DNA of 64,000 nt from positions 3,370,499-3,434,498 of the forward strand of contig OY997653.1 in assembly GCA_963921795.1 (NCBI GenBank), given 5' to 3'. Position 1 is the stretch's first letter, and each line of letters begins with the position of its first letter. A program made the translations under genes and the position numbers. Below are positions 47,818 to 57,111 of the stretch, piece after piece. Under the pieces are notes generated by a model, which was given only the letters and a program-made list of their open reading frames with translations, did no database searches and had not been told where the DNA came from. The DNA is from Nannobrachium achirus. Taxonomy: Eukaryota; Chordata; Actinopteri; Myctophiformes; Myctophidae.

Positions 47818-48240
47818 TACCAGTAAGACTCCCTAAGCAACCATCAGGTCGCATACACAAACTCTAGAAGGCAATGGTAGCCATTCAGGAGGGAATATGG
47901 GAAATGGGACAGATCCATGTTGATGACATGACTTTAGAGATACTGTGTAGTGTGTACCGCTTTGCGTGGTTTCAGGGCAAAATCTGTAGGAGCAGTGTCC
48001 AAAAATGTGTTTTGCAAGAATCAGCCTCATGGTGGCGCTAGAAGAGGGTCATGTGAGAAATGAGGGGTGGGGGTTGTGGTTTGGCAGCCAATGAATGTGT
48101 GTGCTGTGCAAAGTTCGGCATGGATAGGGGCAACGGTGGCGATATGAGTAGGGGAAAAGTGTGACGTGACGGACAGACTGACTGACAGACTGACAAACAG
48201 ATTGACATACAGCCGGTGGAGGTTTTGATAGTAACTGTGT
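47818..48240 (+). mobile_element. CAGTAAGACTCCC-family element
   Basis: Left end CAGTAAGACTCCCTAA; the interior matches 38360-38550 in inverse. GACGGACAGACTGACTGACAG tandem near 48170; similar text at 45770. Confidence 0.6.
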
Positions 48241-48424
48241 TGAAAACACATTTGTTTCGAATGCATTCTATCACATGGCGTTTTTACCGCTCTCATTTGT
48301 TCAGGTCATTGTTTTTTTCTTTATTTCCTGTTGTATTATTACTCAATTGTGTTATTTTACCCTGTTCAACTTGTTTATATTGTGTCCACTGTACAGCACG
48401 TTGTGAATTCGTTTACTTTTATAG

Positions 48425-48685
48425 TAGGGAGAAATAAGGGCCGAATCGTTACGCGTTGGATACAAGCACCACATTTGGTACAGATGTCCCTTGGGTCATC
48501 CTAGGACATCCTAGAAGGGGTGCCCAAAATAATCTTAAACAGGAAGTGAGTTATGGACAAAATTCAATATGGCCGCCTAAACTGTTGACCATTGACTCAA
48601 AAGACAAAAAGAATCTCCAAAAAGCATAAGATTTGGCACAGCGAGTAACGATTTGGCAATTTTTTGCCCTTATTTCCCCCTACTA
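48425..48685. mobile_element. TAGGGAGAAATAAGGGC MITE
   Basis: Inverted ends TAGGGAGAAATAAGGGC / GCCCTTATTTCCCCCTA. Half of a hairpin follows (48689-48740). Confidence 0.65.
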
Positions 48686-48861
48686 TTACTAGAATAGCCA
48701 ATCTACAATCTCTACATGTCGCGACGCAGCCTTCGAATTTGGATGTTCTTTTTCTCCTTCTGATTTTGGCCATTGGCCAGTTCTCTGACACCAGGGTCAA
48801 AGTGGTCAAAAAATGCTTGCACTGAGAATCCTGAATTCTTTGCTTCCTCTTGTCTTCGCAG

Positions 48862-48905
48862 GTGAATCTACATTTCTGGACGACCACGGACCTCCAGTGC
48901 CAAGG
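48862..48905 (+). CDS. candidate exon 3 of the same host gene
   Basis: A 44-nt block between a strong acceptor (CTTCCTCTTGTCTTCGCAG) and a strong donor (CAAGG|GTGAGT). In the phase set by 23106-23167 it encodes ESTFLDDHGPPVPR after a split Gly codon and ends on a codon boundary. The other two frames would not extend the upstream blocks. No family recognised. A MITE (48932) is inserted 26 bp past the donor, and the downstream intron would contain the antisense provirus. Confidence 0.65.
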
Positions 48906-48931
48906 GTGAGTCTCTCTCTCTCTCTCTCTGG

Positions 48932-49314
48932 CAGGCACGTGCACACATAGACATCAAAGGGGGCTTGAGCCCCTGCCCTTTTAACAGTCTAAAAAGTGCC
49001 CTCTCCAGACCATGAATGCAGTTTTTACTAAGGTGAAAGAAATGCTAATGCCCCTCTTTCCATGCCATACTTGAAGGCAGCATTCAAGAGAATTGCCTTG
49101 TCCAAACTCTCCTGAACTTGAATGCAGCATCTTATGTTGAAAGAAGTGTCCTCTCTGTGTAGAAATCAAGCATGGAAAATAGCCGACCTCCAAGCTCACA
49201 ACGCGTCGCAGAGCGACGTGTTGTGAGCTTGGAGGTCTGCTTTTTTCGATATTTCCACCAAAAGGCCCTTTTAGAAATGTCAGCCCCTGCCTCTCATTCT
49301 CTGTACGTCCCTGC
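48932..49314 (+). mobile_element. CAGGCACGTGC-family hAT MITE
   Basis: Target duplication CTCTCTGG (48924-48931 and 49315-49322). Hairpin 49172-49250 has the GACCTCC variant, as in 39374-39800. Confidence 0.85.
49172..49250. repeat. hairpin, AGACCTCCAAGC variant
   Basis: Family-specific GACCTCC/GGAGGTC pairing; apex ACGCGTCGCAGAGCGACG. Confidence 0.9.
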
Positions 49315-49760
49315 CTCTCTGGCCATCATTAAGCATCTCTCTATCTCCTCTTTCTTTTTTTTTACCCCTCTGTCTCTGTTCCGTCTTCTTCCAGCACTGT
49401 CTATCCTCTCTCTGATGTTGTGCCATGTATATGGAGCCAGTTCAATGCAGTCCAGGCAGGATACACAAAAAATACTTGGTGGCGCGCCACTGTCGCACAC
49501 CAGAAATAGCGGATGTGCTGTACAAGCTTTTTCATTTTTATTTTCCACGCGTGACACTGCCACGCAAGGGCACATAAGCGTAACAGTTAGTTCTGTATGG
49601 AGGGCTGTCACCATTATGACATTTTACGTGACGATTAATTGTCACTCAAATAATTGCGATTAACGATTTAATTGTGATTTTGTCAATTACATTTCTGTTT
49701 GGCTTGTAGGCTTTGAAGTTGCACATGGCAGATACTGTATGACACATATGACACATAAGC

Positions 49761-50045
49761 TTAAAGGAGTAGTTCACCCCCAAAATGACTTTTTTTCCAT
49801 TGATTAGTCACACCATGGGTATTAATAATATTATAATATTATATACCAATAATATTTTTAGTTTTTTGTCGCATTCCTAAGACAAAAATGTGATAACAAT
49901 AAATTTACCCCCATCCGGAATCGATGGGGGTACATTTTTGTCTTAGGAATGTGACAAAAACCCAAAAATATTATTGAACTCTAGTCTCCATGGTGTGACT
50001 AATCAATGGAAAAAAAGTCATTTTGGGGGTGAACTACTCCTTTAA
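49761..50045. mobile_element. TTAA-flanked foldback MITE (AGGAGTAGTTCACCCC)
   Basis: Arms begin TTAAAGGAGTAGTTCACCCC and end with the complement before TTAA. A type common in fish, with a piggyBac-like target. Confidence 0.9.
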
Positions 50046-50101
50046 TATACAAAGAAATTACTGACATATTTAACAACTTTATACTTAAAAAAGAACGTTG
50101 A

Positions 50102-50165
50102 TAGTGGAAATAGCCGATCTACAAGCTCACAACGTGTCGTGAGCTTGTAGATCTGCTAATTCCAC
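50102..50165. repeat. AGATCTACAAGC hairpin, TAGTGGAAATAGC arms
   Basis: Short-apex form (AACGTGTCGTGAG); outer right arm slightly damaged. Confidence 0.85.
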
Positions 50166-50356
50166 AATGTTTTACTTAAAAAAATATATATGAACATTTT
50201 TCAACATTGTTGACAGTTATGAAAAATAATCGCGATTATGTCAAATAATTAGACGATTATGTAATAATTGTGACAGCCCTATCTGTATGAAGGAGCTGTG
50301 TACTACGAAGTCGCTCTAAATACTAAATAGACCCAGCGCCTCGGCGCTACAGTAAT

Positions 50357-50404
50357 GCACGCACGCACACGCACGCACGCACACACACACACACACACAC
50401 ACAC
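50357..50404. repeat. (ACGC)n/(AC)n microsatellite
   Basis: Short mixed array. Confidence 0.9.
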
Positions 50405-50569
50405 GGAGCCCTCCTGACACAGGGGCCTTGTCTTCGTCCAGCTGCATCCTTCCTCTATGCCTCCATTCTCTCTTTCTGCCGGGAACTTCTCCTCCGTCAG
50501 TCCTCTGACCCGCCACTATCTGTGTGTCCCCCACAGAGCATGACATAAGAGCACAGTTATCCAGCGTGT

Positions 50570-50612
50570 AGGGCTGTCACCATTATGAAATTTTACACCA
50601 CGATTAATTGTC
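50570..50612. repeat. TAGGGCTGTCAC-family end fragment
   Basis: Only the terminal 40 bp, abutting a LINE fragment. Confidence 0.6.
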
Positions 50613-50702
50613 GGAACTGTGGGTCATGACCGAAAGTATAAGGTCGCGGGTGCAAGCGGAGGAAATGGGTTTCCTCAGACGGGTGGCTGGTATGGGGTCC
50701 TC
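50613..50702 (+). pseudogene. non-LTR retrotransposon ORF fragment
   Basis: About 28 codons read ELWVMTESIRSRVQAEEMGF and then LRRVAGM, which resembles the region after the reverse transcriptase in common fish LINEs. Truncated on both sides. Confidence 0.55.
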
Positions 50703-51180
50703 CCTATGTTCCCCAGGTTCTATGTTCCCCACTTCCCCCCCAAAAAGGTTCTATGTTCCTGTAATGAGCTTGAAGTTACTGAATGCCCTTTCACCTTTTA
50801 AAGCACTCCTCTAAGCCGCCCGGAACCCTCCTCAGGTCCTAAGCCCAAGAAGTTACCAGATCTCTTTTTAATAACCACTGTCACTGTCACTAACACTACA
50901 CTATACCTTTAAGTTAACACAAACAGGTGTTATAACCTTTCTCATTTGTATAAACCTACTATTACTGTATATGCACCTATTACTGTACAAATACAACTTT
51001 CTCTGAATAAAGACTGAACTGTCTATGAAACCCTCTTTAACTGGTGAATATTATTACTATCTACAGCGACTTTATTTTATAGACCAAGAATATTGCACCT
51101 TTCTTGAGAAATGTAGACCATAGGTCTGGATGGAGAATGCCAAAACCACAAAGACAATATAAAGTGTGAAACTGTTACCT
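50703..51180. other. host flank of the provirus, nothing recognised
   Basis: Contains GTTCTATGTTCCCC motifs (50720-50760) and a plus-strand AATAAA at about 51007. The base next to the LTR is 51180. The provirus target duplication cannot be tested because the other end is off the window. Confidence 0.5.
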
Positions 51181-51291
51181 TGTAGCTTTCTCCCAGGGAC
51201 TGTTTTTTGGAGAAAAGCAGCTTGACTTATTTGATACAAAAGAGCCCACTGCGGACAAACTGTCCGTCCGGTTAGGGTTGGGAATTTGTAT

Positions 51292-51297
51292 TTTATT
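51292..51297 (-). terminator. LTR polyadenylation signal AATAAA
   Basis: Minus-strand GACAATAAAATACA about 410 nt after the predicted start site. A small hairpin CGGACAGTTTGTCCG (about 51256-51270) lies downstream. Another minus-strand AATAAA at about 51070 lies outside the inferred LTR. Confidence 0.65.
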
Positions 51298-51733
51298 GTC
51301 TGCCAAGCATACCCAACTGACACCTGCACGCGCAGTGTCAGTCACTGAGAAGGTGAAAGACTTTTTAAATTAAGAAAATATACTTGTTGATTCTTACCAA
51401 AAGTCTAACTCAGCTCCAACAGCCAGAAGTTGCTTTGAGTGCCCTGAGATGTTAACACCTCTTTCCCATGGAAGCGGAACTTCCCCGAAGGGAAGTTAAA
51501 AAGTCAAAACCTTAAAAGTTGTAAACTCTAGACAATGAATTCAGACAGACACCAAGCAAAAGTGAATTAAAAAGCTTTAGTGAATAAAAACAGTTACAAA
51601 TTATAAGCTCACCAATACAGAAATTGGCAATGAAAATCAAAAAGAAGTACAGTATGTGTACTTAACTAAACAGAGTCAAACTCTCTCTAAGTAGACAGAA
51701 AAAAGAACTGCACTGAGCTACGGATACACAGCC

Positions 51734-51740
51734 TTTTATA
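51734..51740 (-). promoter_or_regulatory. LTR TATA box
   Basis: Minus-strand CCCTATAAAAGGCTG. Transcription would start near 51705-51712. Confidence 0.8.
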
Positions 51741-52055
51741 GGGTGCTCCGCTACAACATCTCAATAGGGTTACACACACACAGCTTCAGTTTAGCACACA
51801 CACATTTGGCACGCGCTTGTGCACGTACATGCATGAACATGCACGATGTTTCGCAATGAAGACAGTTGAAGGCCAGACCAACTCCCCAGTCCACGTGAAT
51901 TTGGGGAGTTCTCCGGTTCACATGTTAGAAGTCGACATGTTGCCCTTTACTCCCTCAGGAAGCGCTATCTCATGTTGGCAATAAGAAGATAACGGTTCGT
52001 TAGCGCGGTACAGGAATGTCGGGGAGTCGATGATACAGCCTGGCACCATCTACAA

Positions 52056-52068
52056 CCCCCCCCTTTTT
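52056..52068 (-). other. polypurine tract
   Basis: Minus-strand AAAAAGGGGGGGG immediately before the LTR start. It is the primer for plus-strand DNA synthesis. 52069-52420 between it and the 3' gene is non-coding. Confidence 0.85.
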
Positions 52069-52420
52069 CACCCCAAGTCCAAGGCCGTGCCTCGCAGGTG
52101 CAGGCAACGAAGCGGCTAGTGTAAACAGTATGTCATGTTCTGACTATGAGTACATTCAGTTTTTAACCTTTACCCAATGTCAGTGAAGAAACCACGTACA
52201 TATGTAGTTCTCGCATGCACATACAGTATATCAGAAATACAGCATACATTATACAGTATATCAAAAATCAACAGCCTATGCTTAAAGGAAGCTTTTCTAC
52301 ATTTGCAGTATATATGCATCTACAGTACTAGCACACTAACTGCTTAATAAAATGTATGTCCCTTTTTGTTGATTAACATATGGAGAATATATTGGGCCAT
52401 AACATTACTTCTTCACCAGC

Positions 52421-53644
52421 TCACTGGCGAGGAACGTGGTTGCGTTTCTCCTTCCTCTTCCCGGCCTGCTTCTCCTTTGGGGCAGAGGTCACAGGGGTTG
52501 TAGGTGCCTGGGCTGGAGCCTGCACTGGGGCAGGTGCTGGGTACAGAGGTTGCAGGTTTTGCATGGGATAAAAGGCCATGTGAGGCCCAAGCTGTGCCAC
52601 CGGAGCTTGCATCTGCTGCAGAGGTTGTTGTTGGGGTGTTGGCGGTGGTGGCATGGCTTGGCGATCCGCAGTGGCAGTGGGTCCAGGTGACTGCTGTCTG
52701 TCTGAGCCCACAGATCCTCTGCGCTTCTCCTGGCGGTTGTCTCCCTTGCGGCGGGCATCACGGTGGTCCCGGTCATTGTAGTATGGTTTGAAGGACCTGG
52801 GTGCCACACCCTTGGGGTCACGAGCAGGTGCTCCGGGGCCCCTAACACCCCCTCTGGCACCATGGTTCTTCTCGAGTGCAGCCACAACATCATCGGATGG
52901 CCACACTTTGGGGTCTCGAGTAACCTCTCGAATCCCCTGGGAATTCTTCTCCCATTTTCCCCGGATCATCCTGGGGCCCAGGATGGTTTCCAGGATGCCG
53001 AAGCGGTTTCGCCCTGCTGCCTGGGTCTCGATAGTTGCCCACACTTCGCCAGACCGGTAGCGTAGGTTGTTTTGCATGACCCTGTAGGTGGTCACGCACA
53101 CAGGAACGATGGAGCGCCAGTTGTTTCCCACCAAGCGGCTGTAGATCACCGACCGCTTGATGGAAACAGTTTTCAGCAGCACGTAGGTCTCCCAGTTGGG
53201 TGTCAGGAACGGATCTTTGTTGGACATATGCCCTCTGCGAATGCCCACGATGTCCTCCCAGACCTGGGGGATTTTCAGGCTGTCATCGGCGATTTTAGCA
53301 CCTTTAGTATTATACAGCTGCATTCTGGGCATCCCAGCCTCCTCGTCCTCGTCGTCTTGGGTATCGGCAGGGGGAGGAATCACCACCCTCCAGACTGCCC
53401 CTCCTTCGAGCCCAGAGGGCTCAGAGTGTTCATCCATTGGAGCCGGAGTGGTTGCTCCACTCCGGTCCTCCTCCGGTTGGCCCTCGGAAAGTAAGTCATT
53501 TTCCTCAGGATCCATGGCAAGAAGATTGTCATCGTCCATGTCATCCAGGCTGATGATCTGCTCTTGTCTCTCGCTGGCCATGGCTAGGTCGTAGATGGGT
53601 TTAAATTCTTCACGCAGAATATTAAGTGCCTGAGCAACGTCCAT
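52421..53644 (-). CDS. retroviral 3' gene, 407 aa, possible transactivator
   Basis: Lies between env and the polypurine tract, where foamy viruses carry their transactivator and HTLV-like viruses their regulatory genes. Residues 33-62 and 96-102 are strongly acidic (DDMDDDNLLAMDPEEND). Residues about 105-260 look folded and Trp/Val/Ile-rich. Residues 270-320 are Arg/Lys/Asp-rich, 325-390 Pro/Gln/Ala-rich, and the tail KEKQAGKRKEKR could be a nuclear localisation signal. No Cys/His motif, no signal peptide, no membrane segment. The ATG follows a TATA-like box by 47 nt and is the first ATG after it, although its context (T at -3) is weak. I find no sequence match by eye to a named family. An acidic domain plus a basic region is compatible with a nuclear regulator, but a nucleic-acid-binding structural or phosphoprotein-like role is equally open. 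Confidence 0.85.
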   Translation of the reverse strand: MDVAQALNILREEFKPIYDLAMASERQEQIISLDDMDDDNLLAMDPEENDLLSEGQPEEDRSGATTPAPMDEHSEPSGLEGGAVWRVVIPPPADTQDDEDEEAGMPRMQLYNTKGAKIADDSLKIPQVWEDIVGIRRGHMSNKDPFLTPNWETYVLLKTVSIKRSVIYSRLVGNNWRSIVPVCVTTYRVMQNNLRYRSGEVWATIETQAAGRNRFGILETILGPRMIRGKWEKNSQGIREVTRDPKVWPSDDVVAALEKNHGARGGVRGPGAPARDPKGVAPRSFKPYYNDRDHRDARRKGDNRQEKRRGSVGSDRQQSPGPTATADRQAMPPPPTPQQQPLQQMQAPVAQLGPHMAFYPMQNLQPLYPAPAPVQAPAQAPTTPVTSAPKEKQAGKRKEKRNHVPRQ

Positions 53645-53688
53645 ATAACAGCCAACGGGAGTTATGACAAGAGCTAGCCTGAGGGGCT

Positions 53689-53697
53689 CCTTTTATG
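53689..53697 (-). promoter_or_regulatory. TATA-like box ahead of the 3' gene, possible internal promoter
   Basis: Minus-strand CATAAAAGG, between the env stop (53723) and the 3' gene ATG (53644). The LTR box shares ATAAAAGG. A start about 28 nt downstream would give a 5' leader of about 20 nt with no upstream ATG. Foamy viruses have an internal promoter at this position. An alternative is splicing to the weak acceptor CCCCTCAG|G here or to TTCTCAG at about 53836. Confidence 0.5.
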
Positions 53698-53722
53698 CAG
53701 CGCCTCAGGCCACGGCTCCTCC

Positions 53723-56700
53723 TCATGGGAGGGGACGCCCCTCCCTCTGAGCTCCTCCTCTCTTTGCACACATCCATTTCAGCATGTCCTTGAGAGCTCT
53801 GCCCACGCCCCCTAGGAGGCCCAGGCGGTACAGTACTGAGAACACGATAAGCCATCCCAGTAACATCAAACAAGGGATAGCCCATTTGAGCACACCTGCT
53901 ACAACTCTCCAGGAGGTCTGAAATACAGATGTGACTTCTTCGAACGCCTCTATAGTCCCTTCCTTTACGGACTCTCCTATGTCGATAGCCGCATAACCTA
54001 CTATTGAGGTTAACAGAAATGTGGCCGACTTGAAATCACCCCAGCCGGTCCTAGGCCTTTTCCGGTAATCCGCCTCAGGCCATCGGTTAGGGTGACACGT
54101 ACCATTAGTCATGTTGACTGCATGAGTTTTGGGGTACACGGCCTGCATGGAGAATGTTCGGGCCGTCCATCCGATCCCCGGATTCAATGATGGCCTCCCT
54201 GAGACTAGGTAATCAGATGGGGGAGCCCATGGCGTGCCGAAGTCCATGAACACTGAATCACATGGCCCTAAAAGGGCTCCCACCCAACCAGCCTGTCCAC
54301 AGGTGCCATAACAATGGCAATTGCCTTTGCCGTTGTTGTTACAAAATGGACCGTTGGCAAATTCCCAACGATTCAGTAGGTACGCATCGGGCGGCCAGAA
54401 GTAAGGAAACCCCTTGTCCAAGAGCCTAGCTGACACAGAGTCAAGGTGTCCACACCGTTCAGTCCGCCCTGCCCAGTCTAGGGTGTCCTGCTTCGGTCCT
54501 AGTGGAGACGTAGGGTAGGCCTGGTAGCAACGTACCAACATTGCCGGTGCCCCGACTCCCTCTGTTGGGTTGACAAACTCACTTTCTTGTCTTCCTATCA
54601 CAGGCCTCCACCTCCAGGAATCATATTTTTTCTCCAACACAGGAGAGTCATACCAGTGCATGTTGTTCCATGCATGCTCCTGGGGAGGAGGATTGCGTGT
54701 GACATAGTATCGTGCCACCATTTTCTTAGCGTCACAACCTATTTCGGCAGCTTGGTCCCTTTTAAGGGGGCCCCAATTGATCCATGCGACCTCATGACCA
54801 TTGTCCTCGGTCACGTGGGTTATGGTTCTGGTGGAAGCTATATCCACCATGGCAGAAGTTGCTTCATCCACATGGGTTGCTGGATGAGTGTCTTTGGTTG
54901 TACACTGGCTTTGATCTTCCAAGGTACAATACTGCTTTCCCCTGATACCATATGTAGTCTGAGGATACGCTCCCACCTGGGCTCCTGTGGCCTTGTACGT
55001 AGGTTCCAACCCCCAGCGCATGATAAAACCAGTGTCGGTTTTCTTCGCTAATATGAGGGGTGGAGGAAGAGAGATTTTTCCTTGGTTCCGATCGTCTTCT
55101 GGTAGTCTAGAGAACGGCTTTTGGGGGTCTTCCCTCTTCCAATCCAATATCCATTCCCGAACAGGCCTTTCAGTCTTGTCCGGATTGATATTAGGGTTCG
55201 GCCTGGTCTCTTCTGGAGGATCTTTGTTATTTCCCCCCAGAGTGACCATGAAGGAGCCCGGGTAAAGAGTAGGGTTGGCCCCTGATGTCCCTTCACCCCG
55301 CCCGATTAATTGGCGCCATGAATACAGTTGGAATCCCAAAACTTGGGCCGCAAACTGTTGATGAAGGAACATCTTCAGCCTTTCCTCCTCTGTGTTCCCA
55401 GGTCTAACCCAGCACTTATCGAGGAGTTTCACTTCTTCGTTCGTCAGGCCCAAACCCGCATAGTTTTTTATGTTGTTTAAAGGCCCTTCATGATCCCATT
55501 TACCCCACGAGGTCTGTGAGGCTGTCAAGTCAGGGAACACCCTAAACCTCCTCAGCATAGTTCTGAAGTCTACTCTGCATGAGGATTGACCAGGGATTAT
55601 AGTCCCATTCGTGCGGACAGTTAGGGAGTCACGTGGGATCCCCATCCGTTTTCCTTCACGACAGATGGGTATTAGTTCCCCCATCTTGTTCGCTAGGCGT
55701 TTGATAACTTTCTCCACCGTAAGTCCCCTCCATGGGAGGTCGGTGGGGTCGAGCTTGGCTGCTACACACGTGAGCAATGAATCAACCACCTTGGTTCCCC
55801 ATGGACCCTCTATTGCCCCAACCTGGTCAGCTGATAACACCGGAGCGTCCATGTAGTATAGAGTTTTCCCACCAGCGAGCGGCCGATTTTTCATCCACAG
55901 CAAGCCGGGTGGGTAGGAGTACATCTTCTTGCCTGGCTTGGTAACCCCCACAATCCACTTAAACCATTTGGTAGTGATTCTGTGGGGACAGCCACCCGCT
56001 TGGTCGGTGACCGGTGGTGGCTTGTAGCCAGGCGTAGCCCTCCTTGCTCTCGGGGAAGAGGAATCATTCCTCAGTGGTGACACGTAGCTCAGCAGCGCTT
56101 GGAGTTCCCTCTCAGGGGACGGTGGCCAAACAGTGAGCAAAGTCACTTTTTCAGCGGCTATATCCCCTTCCAAGGCTAACTCTCTGCGATGTATCCGTAG
56201 TTCCACCGCCTCGGCTCCATCCACTGAGGCATCGGAGCAATTGGATATGTCTTCCCACAGTCCCCACTCCTTCTCACTGCTGTAGCGAGATCGGGCAGTG
56301 ACCGTGGTACATTGGTATACTTTTTGAATCCCTTTGGCCAGTTTGACGCTTGTAGATATCTCACCGACAGGGTCAGATGGGTAGACTCTCAGTACTACCG
56401 CCCCCTCTGCCCCCTGGGATACCTCGTCTACTTGGTCACTGAGATCCTGCCATGTGATATGACCGTTACAACCATGTCTAGGTTCAAGCACCCAACACTC
56501 AGGTTCCATGCTGGCTACTGAACATTCTGGGGGCTCACCCCAGCCGCCTGCGGGCGGGCTACTGCCCCGTGCTGTGGCCTTATAATTATTATAGGCCAAC
56601 CACCGGTCAGTTAGATTTTCAGGAACACAGGGGATAGGGCTGGTTATACGTGCGTATACTACCGGCACCCCCTCATGCTCTCTGATAGTTGGGTCTCTGA

Positions 56701-57019
56701 ATTCCCATTCCGTGCGAGTCTTGGGGTACCTGAGGGCCCTTACGAATCCCAGCACCATCACCACTGCCATTATCAGAAGGGTCCCCTTCATAATGTGCCT
56801 GGTGATTAGGTTGGTGATGGAAACCTTGGGCTTGCGAGCCATACTAGGGGCAATCCCCTCGGGCTCTGTTACTGGTTCCCCAGACTGCACGGTTTCCTCT
56901 TCTGTCGAGGATATCAGGCCCTCTCTCGACTCCTCAAGATGCGTTGAGCGGGCCAAGGTGATTGTCCTACCCATTCCAGGAGCCTCCAACAGGGCTATAC
57001 GGACCAGGCGGGCATCCAT
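53723..57019 (-). CDS. env: retroviral envelope glycoprotein precursor, 1098 aa
   Basis: Surface and fusion protein of the provirus. I chose the ATG at 57019 (GAGATGG, G at -3 and +4). The frame is open back to a GTG at 57040, but a stop precedes it, and 57019 is the first ATG after the splice acceptor. Residues 1-75 are hydrophilic and would be cytoplasmic. A hydrophobic signal anchor covers about 76-96 (core LLIMAVVMVLGFV), as in the long leaders of foamy-virus envelopes. A furin-type RARR ends at residue 327 (56039-56050), followed by a non-hydrophobic ATPGYKPP. The C-terminal membrane anchor is at about 1046-1066 (CLMLLGWLIVFSVLY) with a 32-aa tail. A second hydrophobic patch (FLLTSIVGYAAIDIG) about 70 residues earlier follows RKRPR and could be the fusion peptide. 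At least six N-glycosylation sequons; no CX6CC motif. Longer than typical retroviral envelopes. Confidence 0.9.
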   Translation of the reverse strand: MDARLVRIALLEAPGMGRTITLARSTHLEESREGLISSTEEETVQSGEPVTEPEGIAPSMARKPKVSITNLITRHIMKGTLLIMAVVMVLGFVRALRYPKTRTEWEFRDPTIREHEGVPVVYARITSPIPCVPENLTDRWLAYNNYKATARGSSPPAGGWGEPPECSVASMEPECWVLEPRHGCNGHITWQDLSDQVDEVSQGAEGAVVLRVYPSDPVGEISTSVKLAKGIQKVYQCTTVTARSRYSSEKEWGLWEDISNCSDASVDGAEAVELRIHRRELALEGDIAAEKVTLLTVWPPSPERELQALLSYVSPLRNDSSSPRARRATPGYKPPPVTDQAGGCPHRITTKWFKWIVGVTKPGKKMYSYPPGLLWMKNRPLAGGKTLYYMDAPVLSADQVGAIEGPWGTKVVDSLLTCVAAKLDPTDLPWRGLTVEKVIKRLANKMGELIPICREGKRMGIPRDSLTVRTNGTIIPGQSSCRVDFRTMLRRFRVFPDLTASQTSWGKWDHEGPLNNIKNYAGLGLTNEEVKLLDKCWVRPGNTEEERLKMFLHQQFAAQVLGFQLYSWRQLIGRGEGTSGANPTLYPGSFMVTLGGNNKDPPEETRPNPNINPDKTERPVREWILDWKREDPQKPFSRLPEDDRNQGKISLPPPLILAKKTDTGFIMRWGLEPTYKATGAQVGAYPQTTYGIRGKQYCTLEDQSQCTTKDTHPATHVDEATSAMVDIASTRTITHVTEDNGHEVAWINWGPLKRDQAAEIGCDAKKMVARYYVTRNPPPQEHAWNNMHWYDSPVLEKKYDSWRWRPVIGRQESEFVNPTEGVGAPAMLVRCYQAYPTSPLGPKQDTLDWAGRTERCGHLDSVSARLLDKGFPYFWPPDAYLLNRWEFANGPFCNNNGKGNCHCYGTCGQAGWVGALLGPCDSVFMDFGTPWAPPSDYLVSGRPSLNPGIGWTARTFSMQAVYPKTHAVNMTNGTCHPNRWPEADYRKRPRTGWGDFKSATFLLTSIVGYAAIDIGESVKEGTIEAFEEVTSVFQTSWRVVAGVLKWAIPCLMLLGWLIVFSVLYRLGLLGGVGRALKDMLKWMCAKRGGAQREGRPLP

Positions 57020-57061
57020 CTCGGCTTCCCCCCCTCTCACTCTCTCTTACCGGTTGGATTA

Positions 57062-57085
57062 CCTGAAAGAGAGAGCAACAAGGTT
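57062..57085 (-). other. splice acceptor for env mRNA
   Basis: Minus-strand CCTAAC (branch-point like), then TTGTTGCTCTCTCTTTCAG|G with the AG at 57064-57063. It lies in the 92-nt gap between the orfX stop and the env ATG, leaving a 43-nt leader without an ATG. ACCG|GTAAGAG 13 nt into the exon also fits a donor. Confidence 0.8.
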
Positions 57086-57111
57086 AGGGGCCCGCCGTGG
57101 AACAGCATCAA

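Larger units (their letters stand above)
49600..50281 (-). mobile_element. TAGGGCTGTCAC-family hAT MITE with nested TTAA MITE
   Basis: Exact target duplication TCTGTATG (49592-49599 and 50282-50289). Interrupted by 49761-50045; hairpin 50102-50165. Confidence 0.95.
51181..52054 (-). repeat. 3' LTR, 874 bp
   Basis: On the minus strand it begins TGTAGATGGTGCCAGG directly after the polypurine tract plus one T, and ends GAGAAAGCTACA. The 5-bp inverted ends TGTAG/CTACA fit the TG...CA rule. It contains a TATA box (51734-51740) and AATAAA (51292-51297), giving a U3 of about 340 bp, an unusually long R of about 430 bp and a short U5. The 5' LTR is outside the window, so the low boundary rests on the inverted ends and the signal order. 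Confidence 0.75.

Noticed and set aside
47504-47840. Arg-Glu repeat frames
   Set aside because: Produced by the CT microsatellite at 47645-47755.
51065-51120. LTR end placed near the AATAAA at about 51070 or the TGTAG at 51115
   Set aside because: The 51181 boundary gives matching TGTAG/CTACA ends and already contains TATA and AATAAA in the right order; the alternatives are weaker though not excluded.
54587-55051. Plus-strand frames inside the provirus (also 53072, 57230, 58175, 60969, 62984)
   Set aside because: Shadows of the retroviral genes on the other strand; no independent signal.
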